Shown here piece by piece: positions 50,724-58,571 of a stretch of 64,000 bases of DNA. Made by a program: the position numbers and the translations under genes. Numbering within the stretch: position 1 is the stretch's first letter; every line of letters begins with the position of its first letter. The stretch spans positions 37,524 to 101,523 of IMG/VR virus record IMGVR_UViG_3300028610_001072. One strand, 5' to 3'. The notes beneath the pieces are model-generated. The model worked only from the letters and a program-made list of their open reading frames with translations, was not told the DNA's origin and did not search any database. Source of the DNA: a virus.

Positions 50724-51116
50724 TCAGCCTTGCAGTCTGCCAGATGCCCGTGCATCCTTCGTCCAGCTTTCGCCGGGTTGCAGAGTCTCTTCCATTAGGA
50801 ATTCGTAAGCCTCTGGGCAGTATTTCCGCAATGTATCCACTGCGATCTGCTGCAACTCCTCGAATGGATATTCCATATCGTGAGTCTCCTCGAATATCTC
50901 CGGGAAGGTCAGAAATGGGATTGCCCATTCACAATCCTCTTCATACCAGCCGCCACGTTTACGCATCTCCGCTGGGACCTGTGCATTAAGCTTTCGGTCC
51001 AACTTGAAGCCGCCATGACCTGCTGTGCTGGCAAAGAGAATTCCGGGGGCCACATTGGATATGATCTGTGACCATCCCCAAGGTGTTCTGATTTGATCGT
51101 ATATCGTTGTTGACAT
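50724..51116 (-). CDS. DUF7007-like protein
   Basis: From ATG 51116 (AGGAG seven bases upstream) this is a 130-residue protein. It starts TTIYDQIRTPWGWSQIISNV then APGILFASTAGHGGFKLDRK. The TPWG...APGI...STAGHGG pattern matches DUF7007-type proteins found on phages and plasmids. The second half is acidic and helical (FEELQQIAVDTLRKYCPEAY). Function of the family unknown. Element E2 lies directly upstream. Confidence 0.75.
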   Translation of the reverse strand: MSTTIYDQIRTPWGWSQIISNVAPGILFASTAGHGGFKLDRKLNAQVPAEMRKRGGWYEEDCEWAIPFLTFPEIFEETHDMEYPFEELQQIAVDTLRKYCPEAYEFLMEETLQPGESWTKDARASGRLQG

Positions 51117-51135
51117 TTTGATCTCCTGTGTTAAA

Positions 51136-51179
51136 TCGTGCCAGCCGGAGAATCGAACTCCGGCGGAACCGTTCTGGCT
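51136..51179 (-). ncRNA. tRNA-like leader element E2
   Basis: On the minus strand GCCAG, a ten-base linker, CCGGAG, loop TTCGATT, CTCCGG and CTGGC form a nested stem with a canonical T-arm loop (GTTCGATTC), followed by ACGA. The linker AACGGTTCCG resembles part of E1 (AACGGTTCTG). It lies between the stop of the 51178-51402 gene and the CACAGGAG of the DUF7007-like gene. Confidence 0.5.
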
Positions 51180-51402
51180 ATTCTTCTTGAATACCCCCCT
51201 CACCAAGGCATTGGTTCAGTAAATGGAACGCATCCCTGTATTCCACCACCACTTTTTTAGGTGGTCTGTAAATTGAGATTCCCGGCAATTCAGGATCGCC
51301 TTGAGTATCAATCATTTTCTGTACTGCTTTTTTGGTTTTGGCTCGCAAGTGATATGCTGGTCTATCAGCGTTTTGCGTTGCTACCCAATAAATGAGCTTC
51401 AT
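51178..51402 (-). CDS. Small hypothetical protein
   Basis: From ATG 51402 (TAGGAG upstream) this is a 74-residue protein (LIYWVATQNADRPAYHLRAK, KKVVVEYRDAFHLLNQCLGE). It is the first gene after promoter-like copy 6. A mixed alpha/beta fold is likely. Unknown function. Confidence 0.68.
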   Translation of the reverse strand: MKLIYWVATQNADRPAYHLRAKTKKAVQKMIDTQGDPELPGISIYRPPKKVVVEYRDAFHLLNQCLGEGGIQEE

Positions 51403-51434
51403 CTGTTCTCCTATGGTTTTCTTCTCACAAATAT

Positions 51435-51479
51435 CATACATCCAACATTTTTTTATCTACAAACGAGACTGAGTGAACG
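51435..51479 (-). promoter_or_regulatory. 46-bp promoter-like repeat, copy 6
   Basis: In minus orientation TTGTAG and TATGAT hexamers 18 bases apart, preceded by TTCACTCAGTCTC. It follows the terminator of the sigma-factor operon and starts the accessory operon. Confidence 0.65.
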
Positions 51480-51545
51480 GCAGTACGCTTTTAGGGGTAC
51501 AAATTGATCTTCTTTCGTAATCGGTGGGTCATTTGTGGGTACATG

Positions 51546-51578
51546 AAAAAGCCCCAGAGATGGGAGGCTCTGGGGCTT
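51546..51578 (-). terminator. Intrinsic terminator after the sigma-like gene
   Basis: AAGCCCCAGAG and CTCTGGGGCTT pair perfectly over an eight-base loop and are followed on the minus strand by a run of five T. It closes the 51.6-64 kb operon. Confidence 0.88.
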
Positions 51579-51579
51579 G

Positions 51580-51604
51580 AGGACCTTCCTGCGCTGAAGG
51601 TCCT
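51580..51604 (-). terminator. Second hairpin upstream of the terminator
   Basis: AGGACCTTC and GAAGGTCCT pair perfectly around CTGCGCT, immediately before the main terminator. It has no T run of its own and probably supports termination or protects the mRNA end. Confidence 0.6.
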
Positions 51605-51622
51605 GTGGTCCGGCTGGAAAAT

Positions 51623-52945
51623 CTACAGGCGGATCGGGATGATCACCCTGATTGACTTCTGCACTAATGCTAGTGCTCGTTTCAAATTTTCTGGCGCACT
51701 GGCATGTTCTAATATCTTTTCGACTCCAGCCTGATAGGTTCGATAGACATCCATCTGGCCGGTGGCTTTTTCCTTGAATGGCGGCGTACCGATGATCCGC
51801 CATTTCTGCCCGCCACGCTCGACAATGAATGACTTCCCTGTCACGTTGACTATTTCAGCACGGATGGGATGCTTATAGCGTTCATTGACATAGGTGGTAT
51901 AGCGTTTCTTTTTAACAGTGCGCCGCCCCCGTTGATCCTTGCCCCGGACAACTCTCGTCACATCCTTGCGAACTTTCTTCATCGGCTTGAACCGGTGGAA
52001 ATCACCTACCGTCTTCCTGACCTTGATTTTTCTAATGCCGCGCTTTTGGTCGAGCAACTTTGCCACAGTCTCGAATGATCGCGGATTCATCCCCCGGCTG
52101 CTTTCCGGCTTATCCACATAGAACCTGAGATACAGGACATCCCGCTCATCCGGGGTCAAGGCTTTCTCTTTTACCAGACTGGTTATTACCCTGTGGGTGG
52201 TCTCCCTGAGTTCCCGCTCCTCAATAGTCCACTTGCTCCAGAAAGCCACATCCTCTTCTTCAATGTGGGGAGTGGTGTCCATGTCATCGGTTAGCTGAGC
52301 GCCTTTGTAACCTTCCAGTGCTTCTATTCGGACAAGTTTTTCTTCCGGGCTTAATTCTACATATTCGCCATCGCGGGTTCGCTTATGCAGGATCACCATG
52401 TCGGCAAGGTCTTCCCGGCTGGGCTTCTCCCCGTTATTGAGCTTCATATATTTTTCAGTGGCACTGGAGATGATTGCCAATTGCCTGATCATATCTCTGG
52501 GGAGCTGGACCCCGCTACCCCGGAGCTTCTTAGCCATGAGCCGCATCCGTTGCTTGGCTCTGGTCTTCATCTGCATAAATTTCAGATCGCCGGTTTTCTT
52601 CGACCTGATTGCTTCCATCCCGCCAATGAGCATTCCCTGCTTGCCCTCAGAGATCAGGTCCGCAACATCTCCCACCGGCTGACCATCGATGAACCTCACA
52701 TCCAGCCCATGCACTCGAGCGATCTCTTTCCCCATGTAAACCAGATAGGCGATATTCTTTTGAATAATCCGCCCCAGTTCCTGCATCTGTGGCATGGTGG
52801 CTTTTAGCCGCATTTTCGGTGTTTTCCGGGCCTGTTTTGGTTTGCCGGTACGAATGTGTGCAGCAACCGGTTTCCCGCTCCTGACGTGCGCCCTGACGTG
52901 CTCAGGCTGGGCTTTTAGGAGTGTGGGGAGTTTAACGCGCTGCAT
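51623..52945 (-). CDS. Sigma70-like transcription factor with virion-type linker
   Basis: This 440-residue protein has sigma-factor features. DVADLISEGKQGMLIGGMEA (93-112) matches region 2.1/2.2, followed by a basic region (TRAKQRMRLMAKKLRG) and GVQLPRDMIRQLAIISSATE with NNGEKPSREDLADM (171-183), like regions 3.0/3.1. KALTPDERDVLYLRFYVDK (261-279) and a helix-turn-helix-like segment near 286-320 match region 4. The N-terminus (LLKAQPEHVRAHVRSGKPVA) and C-terminus (LALVQKSIRVIIPIRL) carry the linker and K-S/A patterns of the polyvalent proteins upstream, so it may be packaged and injected. It may direct host RNA polymerase to phage promoters such as the 46-bp repeats. The sigma call is good but distant. 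Confidence 0.75.
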   Translation of the reverse strand: MQRVKLPTLLKAQPEHVRAHVRSGKPVAAHIRTGKPKQARKTPKMRLKATMPQMQELGRIIQKNIAYLVYMGKEIARVHGLDVRFIDGQPVGDVADLISEGKQGMLIGGMEAIRSKKTGDLKFMQMKTRAKQRMRLMAKKLRGSGVQLPRDMIRQLAIISSATEKYMKLNNGEKPSREDLADMVILHKRTRDGEYVELSPEEKLVRIEALEGYKGAQLTDDMDTTPHIEEEDVAFWSKWTIEERELRETTHRVITSLVKEKALTPDERDVLYLRFYVDKPESSRGMNPRSFETVAKLLDQKRGIRKIKVRKTVGDFHRFKPMKKVRKDVTRVVRGKDQRGRRTVKKKRYTTYVNERYKHPIRAEIVNVTGKSFIVERGGQKWRIIGTPPFKEKATGQMDVYRTYQAGVEKILEHASAPENLKRALALVQKSIRVIIPIRL

Positions 52946-53159
52946 TATTTTTCTTTCTGACCTTCCGTGGCATTTTCACCGCTGGCATTTCCAATTCGGT
53001 CTTGCAATGCGAGCACATGCAAATTACAGCTCCGTTGACCTGATTGATAGTCATCGACTTAACCCGGTAGAACATTCGTTGGGGGTCCTTCGCGTCGGGC
53101 TTGGCAATCTTCAACGTGCAGGTAGGGCATCTACCGTCGGCTGTAAGTTTAACCGCCAT
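52932..53159 (-). CDS. Zinc-ribbon protein
   Basis: From ATG 53159 (AAGGG upstream) this is a 75-residue basic protein with CPTC and CSHC pairs about 36 residues apart (RCPTCTLKIAK, VICMCSHCKTELEMP), a probable zinc ribbon. It overlaps the previous gene by 11 bases and the sigma-like gene by 14. A nucleic-acid or RNA-polymerase-binding accessory of the sigma factor is possible. Confidence 0.75.
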   Translation of the reverse strand: MAVKLTADGRCPTCTLKIAKPDAKDPQRMFYRVKSMTINQVNGAVICMCSHCKTELEMPAVKMPRKVRKKNNAAR

Positions 53160-53451
53160 CCTGCCCTTCATTCTCAATTAATGCAGTATTCAGCTCCGCT
53201 GCATGGTGAAACATCTTCCGCCCACTCACAGCACCGGCGTATTCTTTTTGGAGCTTCTTATTCTCCGGGTTCTTTTCAAGTTGTTTCCCCAGAGTTACCG
53301 CCGCCCGTGCGGTCTGGTCATGTTTGCTGATGGCCTCTCCCCTGAGAGTCTTTAGGTCCTGTATGGCTTCGCTGCGCACTGTATCGCAGGTCTCCATCCG
53401 CTTGAGCAGTTTCGAGGTCATGGTTTTTTGCAGTTTCTCAGGCTTGGACAT
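53149..53451 (-). CDS. Small helical protein
   Basis: This 100-residue protein is almost wholly helical and charged (KLQKTMTSKLLKRMETCDTV, LGKQLEKNPENKKLQKEYAG). TAGGAGA precedes ATG, which overlaps the SNF2 gene by 14 bases. It might form a coiled coil. Unknown function. Confidence 0.7.
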   Translation of the reverse strand: MSKPEKLQKTMTSKLLKRMETCDTVRSEAIQDLKTLRGEAISKHDQTARAAVTLGKQLEKNPENKKLQKEYAGAVSGRKMFHHAAELNTALIENEGQDGG

Positions 53452-56400
53452 GAATTCTCCTATTTATCATAATTCGGGGGGACATCGATTTGGCTACTGG
53501 TTGGGATGCTGCTGCAACTTTCTGCTTCAGGACATTCATATCATCCAACTTCGATCCTTCATGCAGCATATTCATTACCGCTTTCTTTTCGCTTAACCGC
53601 TCCTCGGTAGCCATATCGTGCGGCGTATCGGTTAAGATTATGTGGCCGTGGACATCCTTATTCGCTCCCTTGCGATAGCCGCGACTGAAAAACTGATCCA
53701 TTGTTGACCAGCTGTGAGCACCGGACCCCATCGCTATTGCGGTTGTGGCTCCGTATGGGCGATCCGCTTCCCCAGTGTGCTGGAGATTTAATCCCTCAGT
53801 ACCGGCATCGGTATGGATCGCAAATAATACTTTGGGGTCTTTCAGGTAGGTTTCTTTAGCCTTGGCAATAGCTGCTTGACTTATGGCACGGCCATTCTTA
53901 TCCTGCCCGGCGAATCGCACCATCTTCTTACCCGGGTAGTTCGCCCGGATAAATTTCTCAATCTCATTCACCGTGCTGTAATTTTTCGCATACATCAAGA
54001 CCTTTTCCGTCGCTGCCTTGGTGGCAATATGATCATCGATGATCGATTTCATCTGGGCATATTTAGGATTAGTCTTGTGATCGGAGTCATTCAGAATCCG
54101 GCTGATGTGCTGGTCCCGGCTCATGGGATTGATCCGTCCCTTCAGGTATTTCTTCTGGATTTTCTGATAGTCGGCTTTCTGCTTTGGGGACAGCTCGGCG
54201 GTGTGGGTATTCATATGGAAGTTTGATCCTTCAACCTTTTTCTTTACGGTGAATATCCGGTCATCCAGCTCGGCATTCAGGATGTCTTGTAATTTCTCTT
54301 TCAGACCAGCTCCCTTGTGGAGATTTCGGTACTTCTCCATGAAGGCTTTTTTATTACCATATTTTTCCGGGTCCATGATATTCAGATGGAAATATAGCTC
54401 GCTCAGGTCGTTGGGAGTGGGGGTCCCGGACCCCGTTACATAGTACGGTACTTCCTTGGCGATCTTCGCTAACCCACGGCTCATTTGACTGCCAGTTTCG
54501 GGACCTTTAGTTCCGGCAACATCCCGTTGGGTGATCTTATGCCCCTCATCAGCCACCACCATATCGAAGCCAGCGTCTTTAACCAGATCGTGATCGAAGT
54601 AGAATTTTTCCTTATTCACCAGCACAATATAAGAGGGGTCCGCCTTGTAGGCTTCGGCGCGTTTCGATTTATCGGCGTAATCTACTTGCACCACTTTATA
54701 ATCGGAAAACTTCTCCACTTCCTCAGCGAAATTGGGCATCAACTTTTTAGGCATGGCAATAACTGTTTTCACCGGTTTACCGGTGGTCTCTTCAAGGTGT
54801 GCTTTCTGAAGGAGATACGCCAGCGATTTCCCGGTTCCCGCCTCGAAATTCAAATAGACCTTTTTCTGGAGTCCGATAAATCGGGCGGCGGCCTGTTGCT
54901 CGGGTGTCGGTATGATCTTGGTCATGGTGCCATCGGCATTTTCGATATAGGGCTTGATGCCGGTGGGTAGCCAGTCCTGCTCATTTTCACGGAGACTCTT
55001 AATGCTCTGGGGACTCGGCTCCCTTCCTAGTTCCTTGAATTGAGCCACGACTTTTTCATTGATTAGTTTTTCGTATGCCTTCGCTTTGATGATCATCGTA
55101 TAATCGCCGTGGCCGTGGCGCTCGATGTTGACATCACCCTTATTTAATCCCAGTTTATCGATCTTGGCATTTAATGCCTGTCGATTCGAGCTCTTGATTG
55201 TCAGGTCCTTTTTGTGGCTCTGAAATTGGTACAGGAGCTCGGCGGCCATGTGCAGACCACCTTCGGCTTGACCATACGCGAGGTATGCCCGATTTACATA
55301 AGCCAGCTTGGCGGCTGATCCCTGCTGACGGGTAGCGAATAGCATATCCTTGCCCTTGGCAAATTTCGTGACGTGCTGCGCTCGCTCGAGATACTTATCA
55401 CCTTTATTGACGGCATCGAGGGCAATCTCATTACCCTTGTCCTCAATGTATTTCTGATAGCGGCCAACCGATCCGGCGTAATCCTCTTCCCCTAGAGTAT
55501 TCCGTAGATAGTAGTCTGCCAGTATGGCGGCGTTAGCTGCGCCAAGTTCATTCATAAAGTCTTCATTGATGATACTGGTGCCAGCCATTTCGCCGGTGAT
55601 GCCGTTGATGGCTTCGATTGATCCCTGAGCGATCATCTTATCCATATCCTTCCGCTCAGCACCTTTGCTCTCAATTTCCTTACCATTCTGATCGATCCCG
55701 CCACGGGTGTTGACAATCAGGGTATAGTGAGCGGCAATCTCATCCCGCAATGCTTTCTCATCCTCGACCATCCGCATTAGGTCCGCACTGGTAATATCAG
55801 AGACTCCTACAATGTCTGAGCCAGCGTGTGTTACCATGCCGGTACGGAGCTGCTTATTAATGACCTTCAACTCCCGCTCATGCCCCTTGATGGCATAATG
55901 GGCTTTCAGGAATTCTTCTGCATTCTCCCGGATCACCTGAGCAATACGTTTCTTCTCGGCATCGTGCTGGTCATCGATACCAACCTCATCCCCCAACATG
56001 ACCTTTTTGGCATCCTCGATGATGCTATTCAATGCCCGGCGGCGTTCATTGGCAATCTTGTTGATTTCCTTCAGTCGCTCCCCCCGCTGCTCGGGCTTGG
56101 ACATCTTCTCAATTCTTTTCTCGATGGCCGCCCGTTCCTTGGCAGTGACTTCAGTTTCGACGCCAGCTTTTTCCCGAACCATTTCATGTAGTTTCCCCTT
56201 GGCCTCAGTGCGCTTCGCACCTACCTCTTCCTTGCGAGTTGCGAGTTTTTCAACATCTTCTTCGGCCATCTCTTCCCGGCGTTTCGCACGGGCGTCTTCC
56301 TTCGCCTGTTTGGATTTTTCCCGTGCCAGCTTGGCCTCTTCGGTGTCAGCCTCTTTTTTCTTCGGCTGTAGGATTTTGTGGGTGAGACCTGATTGCTCTG

Positions 56401-57145
56401 GTGCCCAGACTATTGAGGCGGTCCCGTTGGCATGAGGCATTATCAGGATATGGCGGCCATGTAGAGGACTGCTGGCATCCGTGATCGTAACCCAGCGAGC
56501 ACCGGGATGCTGGCGCATGATATTTGCACTCCAGCTCTTTTCCATCTCCTGCGGATTTCCGTGCCGCCCAGCTTTTACCCTGTATTTCTTTTTCGATTTG
56601 GGATGCGTGAGATAGAACTCACCCCCCTTACAAGTATGATCCTTGTGCATCGAATAGTAGCAGCCCTTCCGCATAATCGATGATCCCCGAGCCACCAATA
56701 GAGGGCCGACTTTATTGAGATTGAGGTTTGCTGTTCTGCCCTTTTGTAGATCGGGGACCATTGAGATCGACTTCCCAAAATTCTTTAGTTTCTCCTGATA
56801 GATACCGGCGGCTTTCTTCCAGAATGCCTTATACTCATCCTTGGCCCATTTCGGAGCCATGGCACTGTCATATACTGACCACTGCTGCATCGACTGTTCG
56901 CTACCGTTCATGTGTGGCTTCAGCCAGATAAACGATGATCCCACCATCTTGGCGCTCTGCTGGGCCAGTGCCAATTTCTTCTGCAACTCCTGCTTGGTTT
57001 CACAGGCATTCGCCCATTTGCGGTGAGCACTGATACCGGTATTCATGGCCGCCTGTCGGACCTGTTGCGCTGCCCGGTTATAGGATGATACCCGGATCAT
57101 CAATCCTGATCTCAGCTTACGTGCATGTCCTTTGACTTGACTCAT
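53438..57145 (-). CDS. SNF2-family helicase-like polyvalent protein
   Basis: This 1235-residue protein has three parts. Residues 1-270 are basic and include KGCYYSMHKDHTCKGGEFYL and SPLHGRHILIMPHANG. Residues ~275-740 are long, charged helices and coiled coils. From ~745 it is an SNF2 superfamily 2 translocase: Walker A EAGTGKS (K773), DEGH (866-869), VTGSGTPTPNDLSEL (motif III), HTDAGTEGLNLQHTG and QFFSRGYRKG (motifs V/VI). The C-terminus has PVAKSMSPRIMINRR. SNF2 engines move along DNA and remodel protein-DNA complexes; in phages such large proteins can be injected to counter host defence, as DarB of P1 is. Located between ParB-like and sigma-like genes, overlapping the former by ATGA. Confidence 0.88.
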   Translation of the reverse strand: MSQVKGHARKLRSGLMIRVSSYNRAAQQVRQAAMNTGISAHRKWANACETKQELQKKLALAQQSAKMVGSSFIWLKPHMNGSEQSMQQWSVYDSAMAPKWAKDEYKAFWKKAAGIYQEKLKNFGKSISMVPDLQKGRTANLNLNKVGPLLVARGSSIMRKGCYYSMHKDHTCKGGEFYLTHPKSKKKYRVKAGRHGNPQEMEKSWSANIMRQHPGARWVTITDASSPLHGRHILIMPHANGTASIVWAPEQSGLTHKILQPKKKEADTEEAKLAREKSKQAKEDARAKRREEMAEEDVEKLATRKEEVGAKRTEAKGKLHEMVREKAGVETEVTAKERAAIEKRIEKMSKPEQRGERLKEINKIANERRRALNSIIEDAKKVMLGDEVGIDDQHDAEKKRIAQVIRENAEEFLKAHYAIKGHERELKVINKQLRTGMVTHAGSDIVGVSDITSADLMRMVEDEKALRDEIAAHYTLIVNTRGGIDQNGKEIESKGAERKDMDKMIAQGSIEAINGITGEMAGTSIINEDFMNELGAANAAILADYYLRNTLGEEDYAGSVGRYQKYIEDKGNEIALDAVNKGDKYLERAQHVTKFAKGKDMLFATRQQGSAAKLAYVNRAYLAYGQAEGGLHMAAELLYQFQSHKKDLTIKSSNRQALNAKIDKLGLNKGDVNIERHGHGDYTMIIKAKAYEKLINEKVVAQFKELGREPSPQSIKSLRENEQDWLPTGIKPYIENADGTMTKIIPTPEQQAAARFIGLQKKVYLNFEAGTGKSLAYLLQKAHLEETTGKPVKTVIAMPKKLMPNFAEEVEKFSDYKVVQVDYADKSKRAEAYKADPSYIVLVNKEKFYFDHDLVKDAGFDMVVADEGHKITQRDVAGTKGPETGSQMSRGLAKIAKEVPYYVTGSGTPTPNDLSELYFHLNIMDPEKYGNKKAFMEKYRNLHKGAGLKEKLQDILNAELDDRIFTVKKKVEGSNFHMNTHTAELSPKQKADYQKIQKKYLKGRINPMSRDQHISRILNDSDHKTNPKYAQMKSIIDDHIATKAATEKVLMYAKNYSTVNEIEKFIRANYPGKKMVRFAGQDKNGRAISQAAIAKAKETYLKDPKVLFAIHTDAGTEGLNLQHTGEADRPYGATTAIAMGSGAHSWSTMDQFFSRGYRKGANKDVHGHIILTDTPHDMATEERLSEKKAVMNMLHEGSKLDDMNVLKQKVAAASQPVAKSMSPRIMINRRIHVQA

Positions 57146-58305
57146 GCTGCGGCTCCAACTTTAATTATGGTCTCCAATGATTTGCGAGCTTTCCGGCGGC
57201 GGCGTTTCCCCTTAATCCCCTTGGCATTCAGGTAGCCGTCAATGGTGCCGCCACTCTCGAAAAACTTCTGAGCGAATTGCATTTCCCGGTCCAGTTTCTT
57301 CATCTCTTCATTGATGAGAGCCACCTTGCGGGCAGTGACGGCCAGCTTGCCTTTTTCCTTCGCTAGTGCAGGAATGATCTTCGCGCCGTTCTTTTCGCTT
57401 ACTCGATCCATTAGGCTTCCGAAGTCATCCAGTAATTTCCCAAGGTCGCGCTCCAGTGAATTCCTGCGCTGCTTTGTGATCCGCTGGCCGATGGTGTTAC
57501 CCTCGATGCTAAATAGCCCGGTCTGGGTCTGTGAACTTTGATAGCGGCCAACCATCCCCCGTAACGCTTCAGTGGAGATTTTTCCCATATTCAGCCGCTT
57601 GATAATATTCTGCTGGTAAGCTGGTTTAAGGTTTGCGGTGGATATGATTTCCGCCCGGCGTACTGTCATTGAGCCATGCCTCACCATCTCCTGCAACTGG
57701 GGGATCAGGCTCAGGAATGATATGCGCCGCTCAACCGTCACTTTGGATGTGCCAACCGCCTCAGCTATATCGTCCGCCGTTGCGCCGGTGTCAACCAACT
57801 TTTGATAGGCTGTGGCCTCTTCCATCGGATTCATTTCCTCACGGCCAACATTCTCCGCCACCTGAATCTCAGCAATTTCTTTCTCGTCGGTAATGTGATA
57901 AACCTTCGCATTGGCGATTTCAACCCCTGCGATCTGCATGGCTCTCCAGCGCCGCTCCCCTGCGATCAGCATGTAGTCGCCTTTAAGGTCCGGGTGTGGC
58001 CGGATTACAATATCCTGTAGTAGTCCTATTTTTTTAATACTGGCGGCCAGCTCCTTCAATTTGCCTTCATCGAAGTGCTCCCGTGGCTGGGTAGGATCGC
58101 GGTGGATCGCGCCAACCGGCACCTGAGCCTTACTGGTTTTCGCCTCGACCTTGACAAGCTGCTTCCCGCCGAAAAGGTCCTCTGGATATTCGTACTGGTA
58201 ATGGCCGGGCGCACCGATTCGCTTGGTGTATTTATGACCGGGCTTCATTGTGCCGGTAGCACTCTTCCTGAGTCTCGACTTGATTAAGATTTGAACGCCT
58301 TCCAT
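57142..58305 (-). CDS. ParB-like DNA-binding protein
   Basis: This 387-residue protein has a ParB/Srx N-terminal domain with the PTQPREHF box (71-78), GERRWRA (116-122) and ENVGREEMNPMEEA (151-164), the motifs that bind CTP in ParB. These are followed by a helix-turn-helix (ATADDIAEAVGTSKVTVERR) and a long helical C-terminus. The N-terminal 45 residues (LIKSRLRKSATGTMKPGHKY, then RIGAPGHYQYEYPEDLFGG) form a linker found on phage polyvalent proteins, with a K-S site. In phages ParB-like proteins may act in DNA segregation, gene regulation or anti-restriction. AAGGAA precedes ATG; there is a 22-base overlap with the upstream gene. Confidence 0.88.
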   Translation of the reverse strand: MEGVQILIKSRLRKSATGTMKPGHKYTKRIGAPGHYQYEYPEDLFGGKQLVKVEAKTSKAQVPVGAIHRDPTQPREHFDEGKLKELAASIKKIGLLQDIVIRPHPDLKGDYMLIAGERRWRAMQIAGVEIANAKVYHITDEKEIAEIQVAENVGREEMNPMEEATAYQKLVDTGATADDIAEAVGTSKVTVERRISFLSLIPQLQEMVRHGSMTVRRAEIISTANLKPAYQQNIIKRLNMGKISTEALRGMVGRYQSSQTQTGLFSIEGNTIGQRITKQRRNSLERDLGKLLDDFGSLMDRVSEKNGAKIIPALAKEKGKLAVTARKVALINEEMKKLDREMQFAQKFFESGGTIDGYLNAKGIKGKRRRRKARKSLETIIKVGAAA

Positions 58306-58571
58306 AATTCCTTCAGTATATATCCCAGTCCTGTTAATGCCAGCAGCGCAGTGCCGCTATCTTTTGCCATATTCGTAACTACTTGCGTAACCGTCTTGAC
58401 TTCATCGGCGGCCACATGAATTGCATCCGGCATAAATACTCTGACCGTGATAATCGCGCCTGCCAACATAACCCCAACGGTTATATGTTGCCGGTGTTTC
58501 TTGATAGCAGCCAGCTTTGCAGCCTCTCGTTTTTTAGCCCGCTCACGCTTGGCTTTGGTTGACAATTTCAT
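58284..58571 (-). CDS. Small membrane protein
   Basis: This 95-residue protein has a very basic N-terminus (KLSTKAKRERAKKREAAKLA), then a membrane span (HITVGVMLAGAIITVRVFM) and a second weak one (SGTALLALTGLGYILKELW). It could sit in the inner membrane. It overlaps both neighbours. A DNA-entry or superinfection role is possible but not shown. Confidence 0.7.
   Translation of the reverse strand: MKLSTKAKRERAKKREAAKLAAIKKHRQHITVGVMLAGAIITVRVFMPDAIHVAADEVKTVTQVVTNMAKDSGTALLALTGLGYILKELWKAFKS

Noticed and set aside
49266-51179. Intact tRNA genes
   Set aside because: The T-arm-like parts are convincing, but D arm, anticodon loop and CCA end are missing; in E3 the only distant partner for a full acceptor stem lies inside the coding sequence of the gene before it.
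51453-51803. Minus-strand 116-residue frame over the terminator and sigma-gene end
   Set aside because: It overlaps the sigma-like gene in another frame, runs through a strong terminator and a promoter-like repeat, and has no domain.
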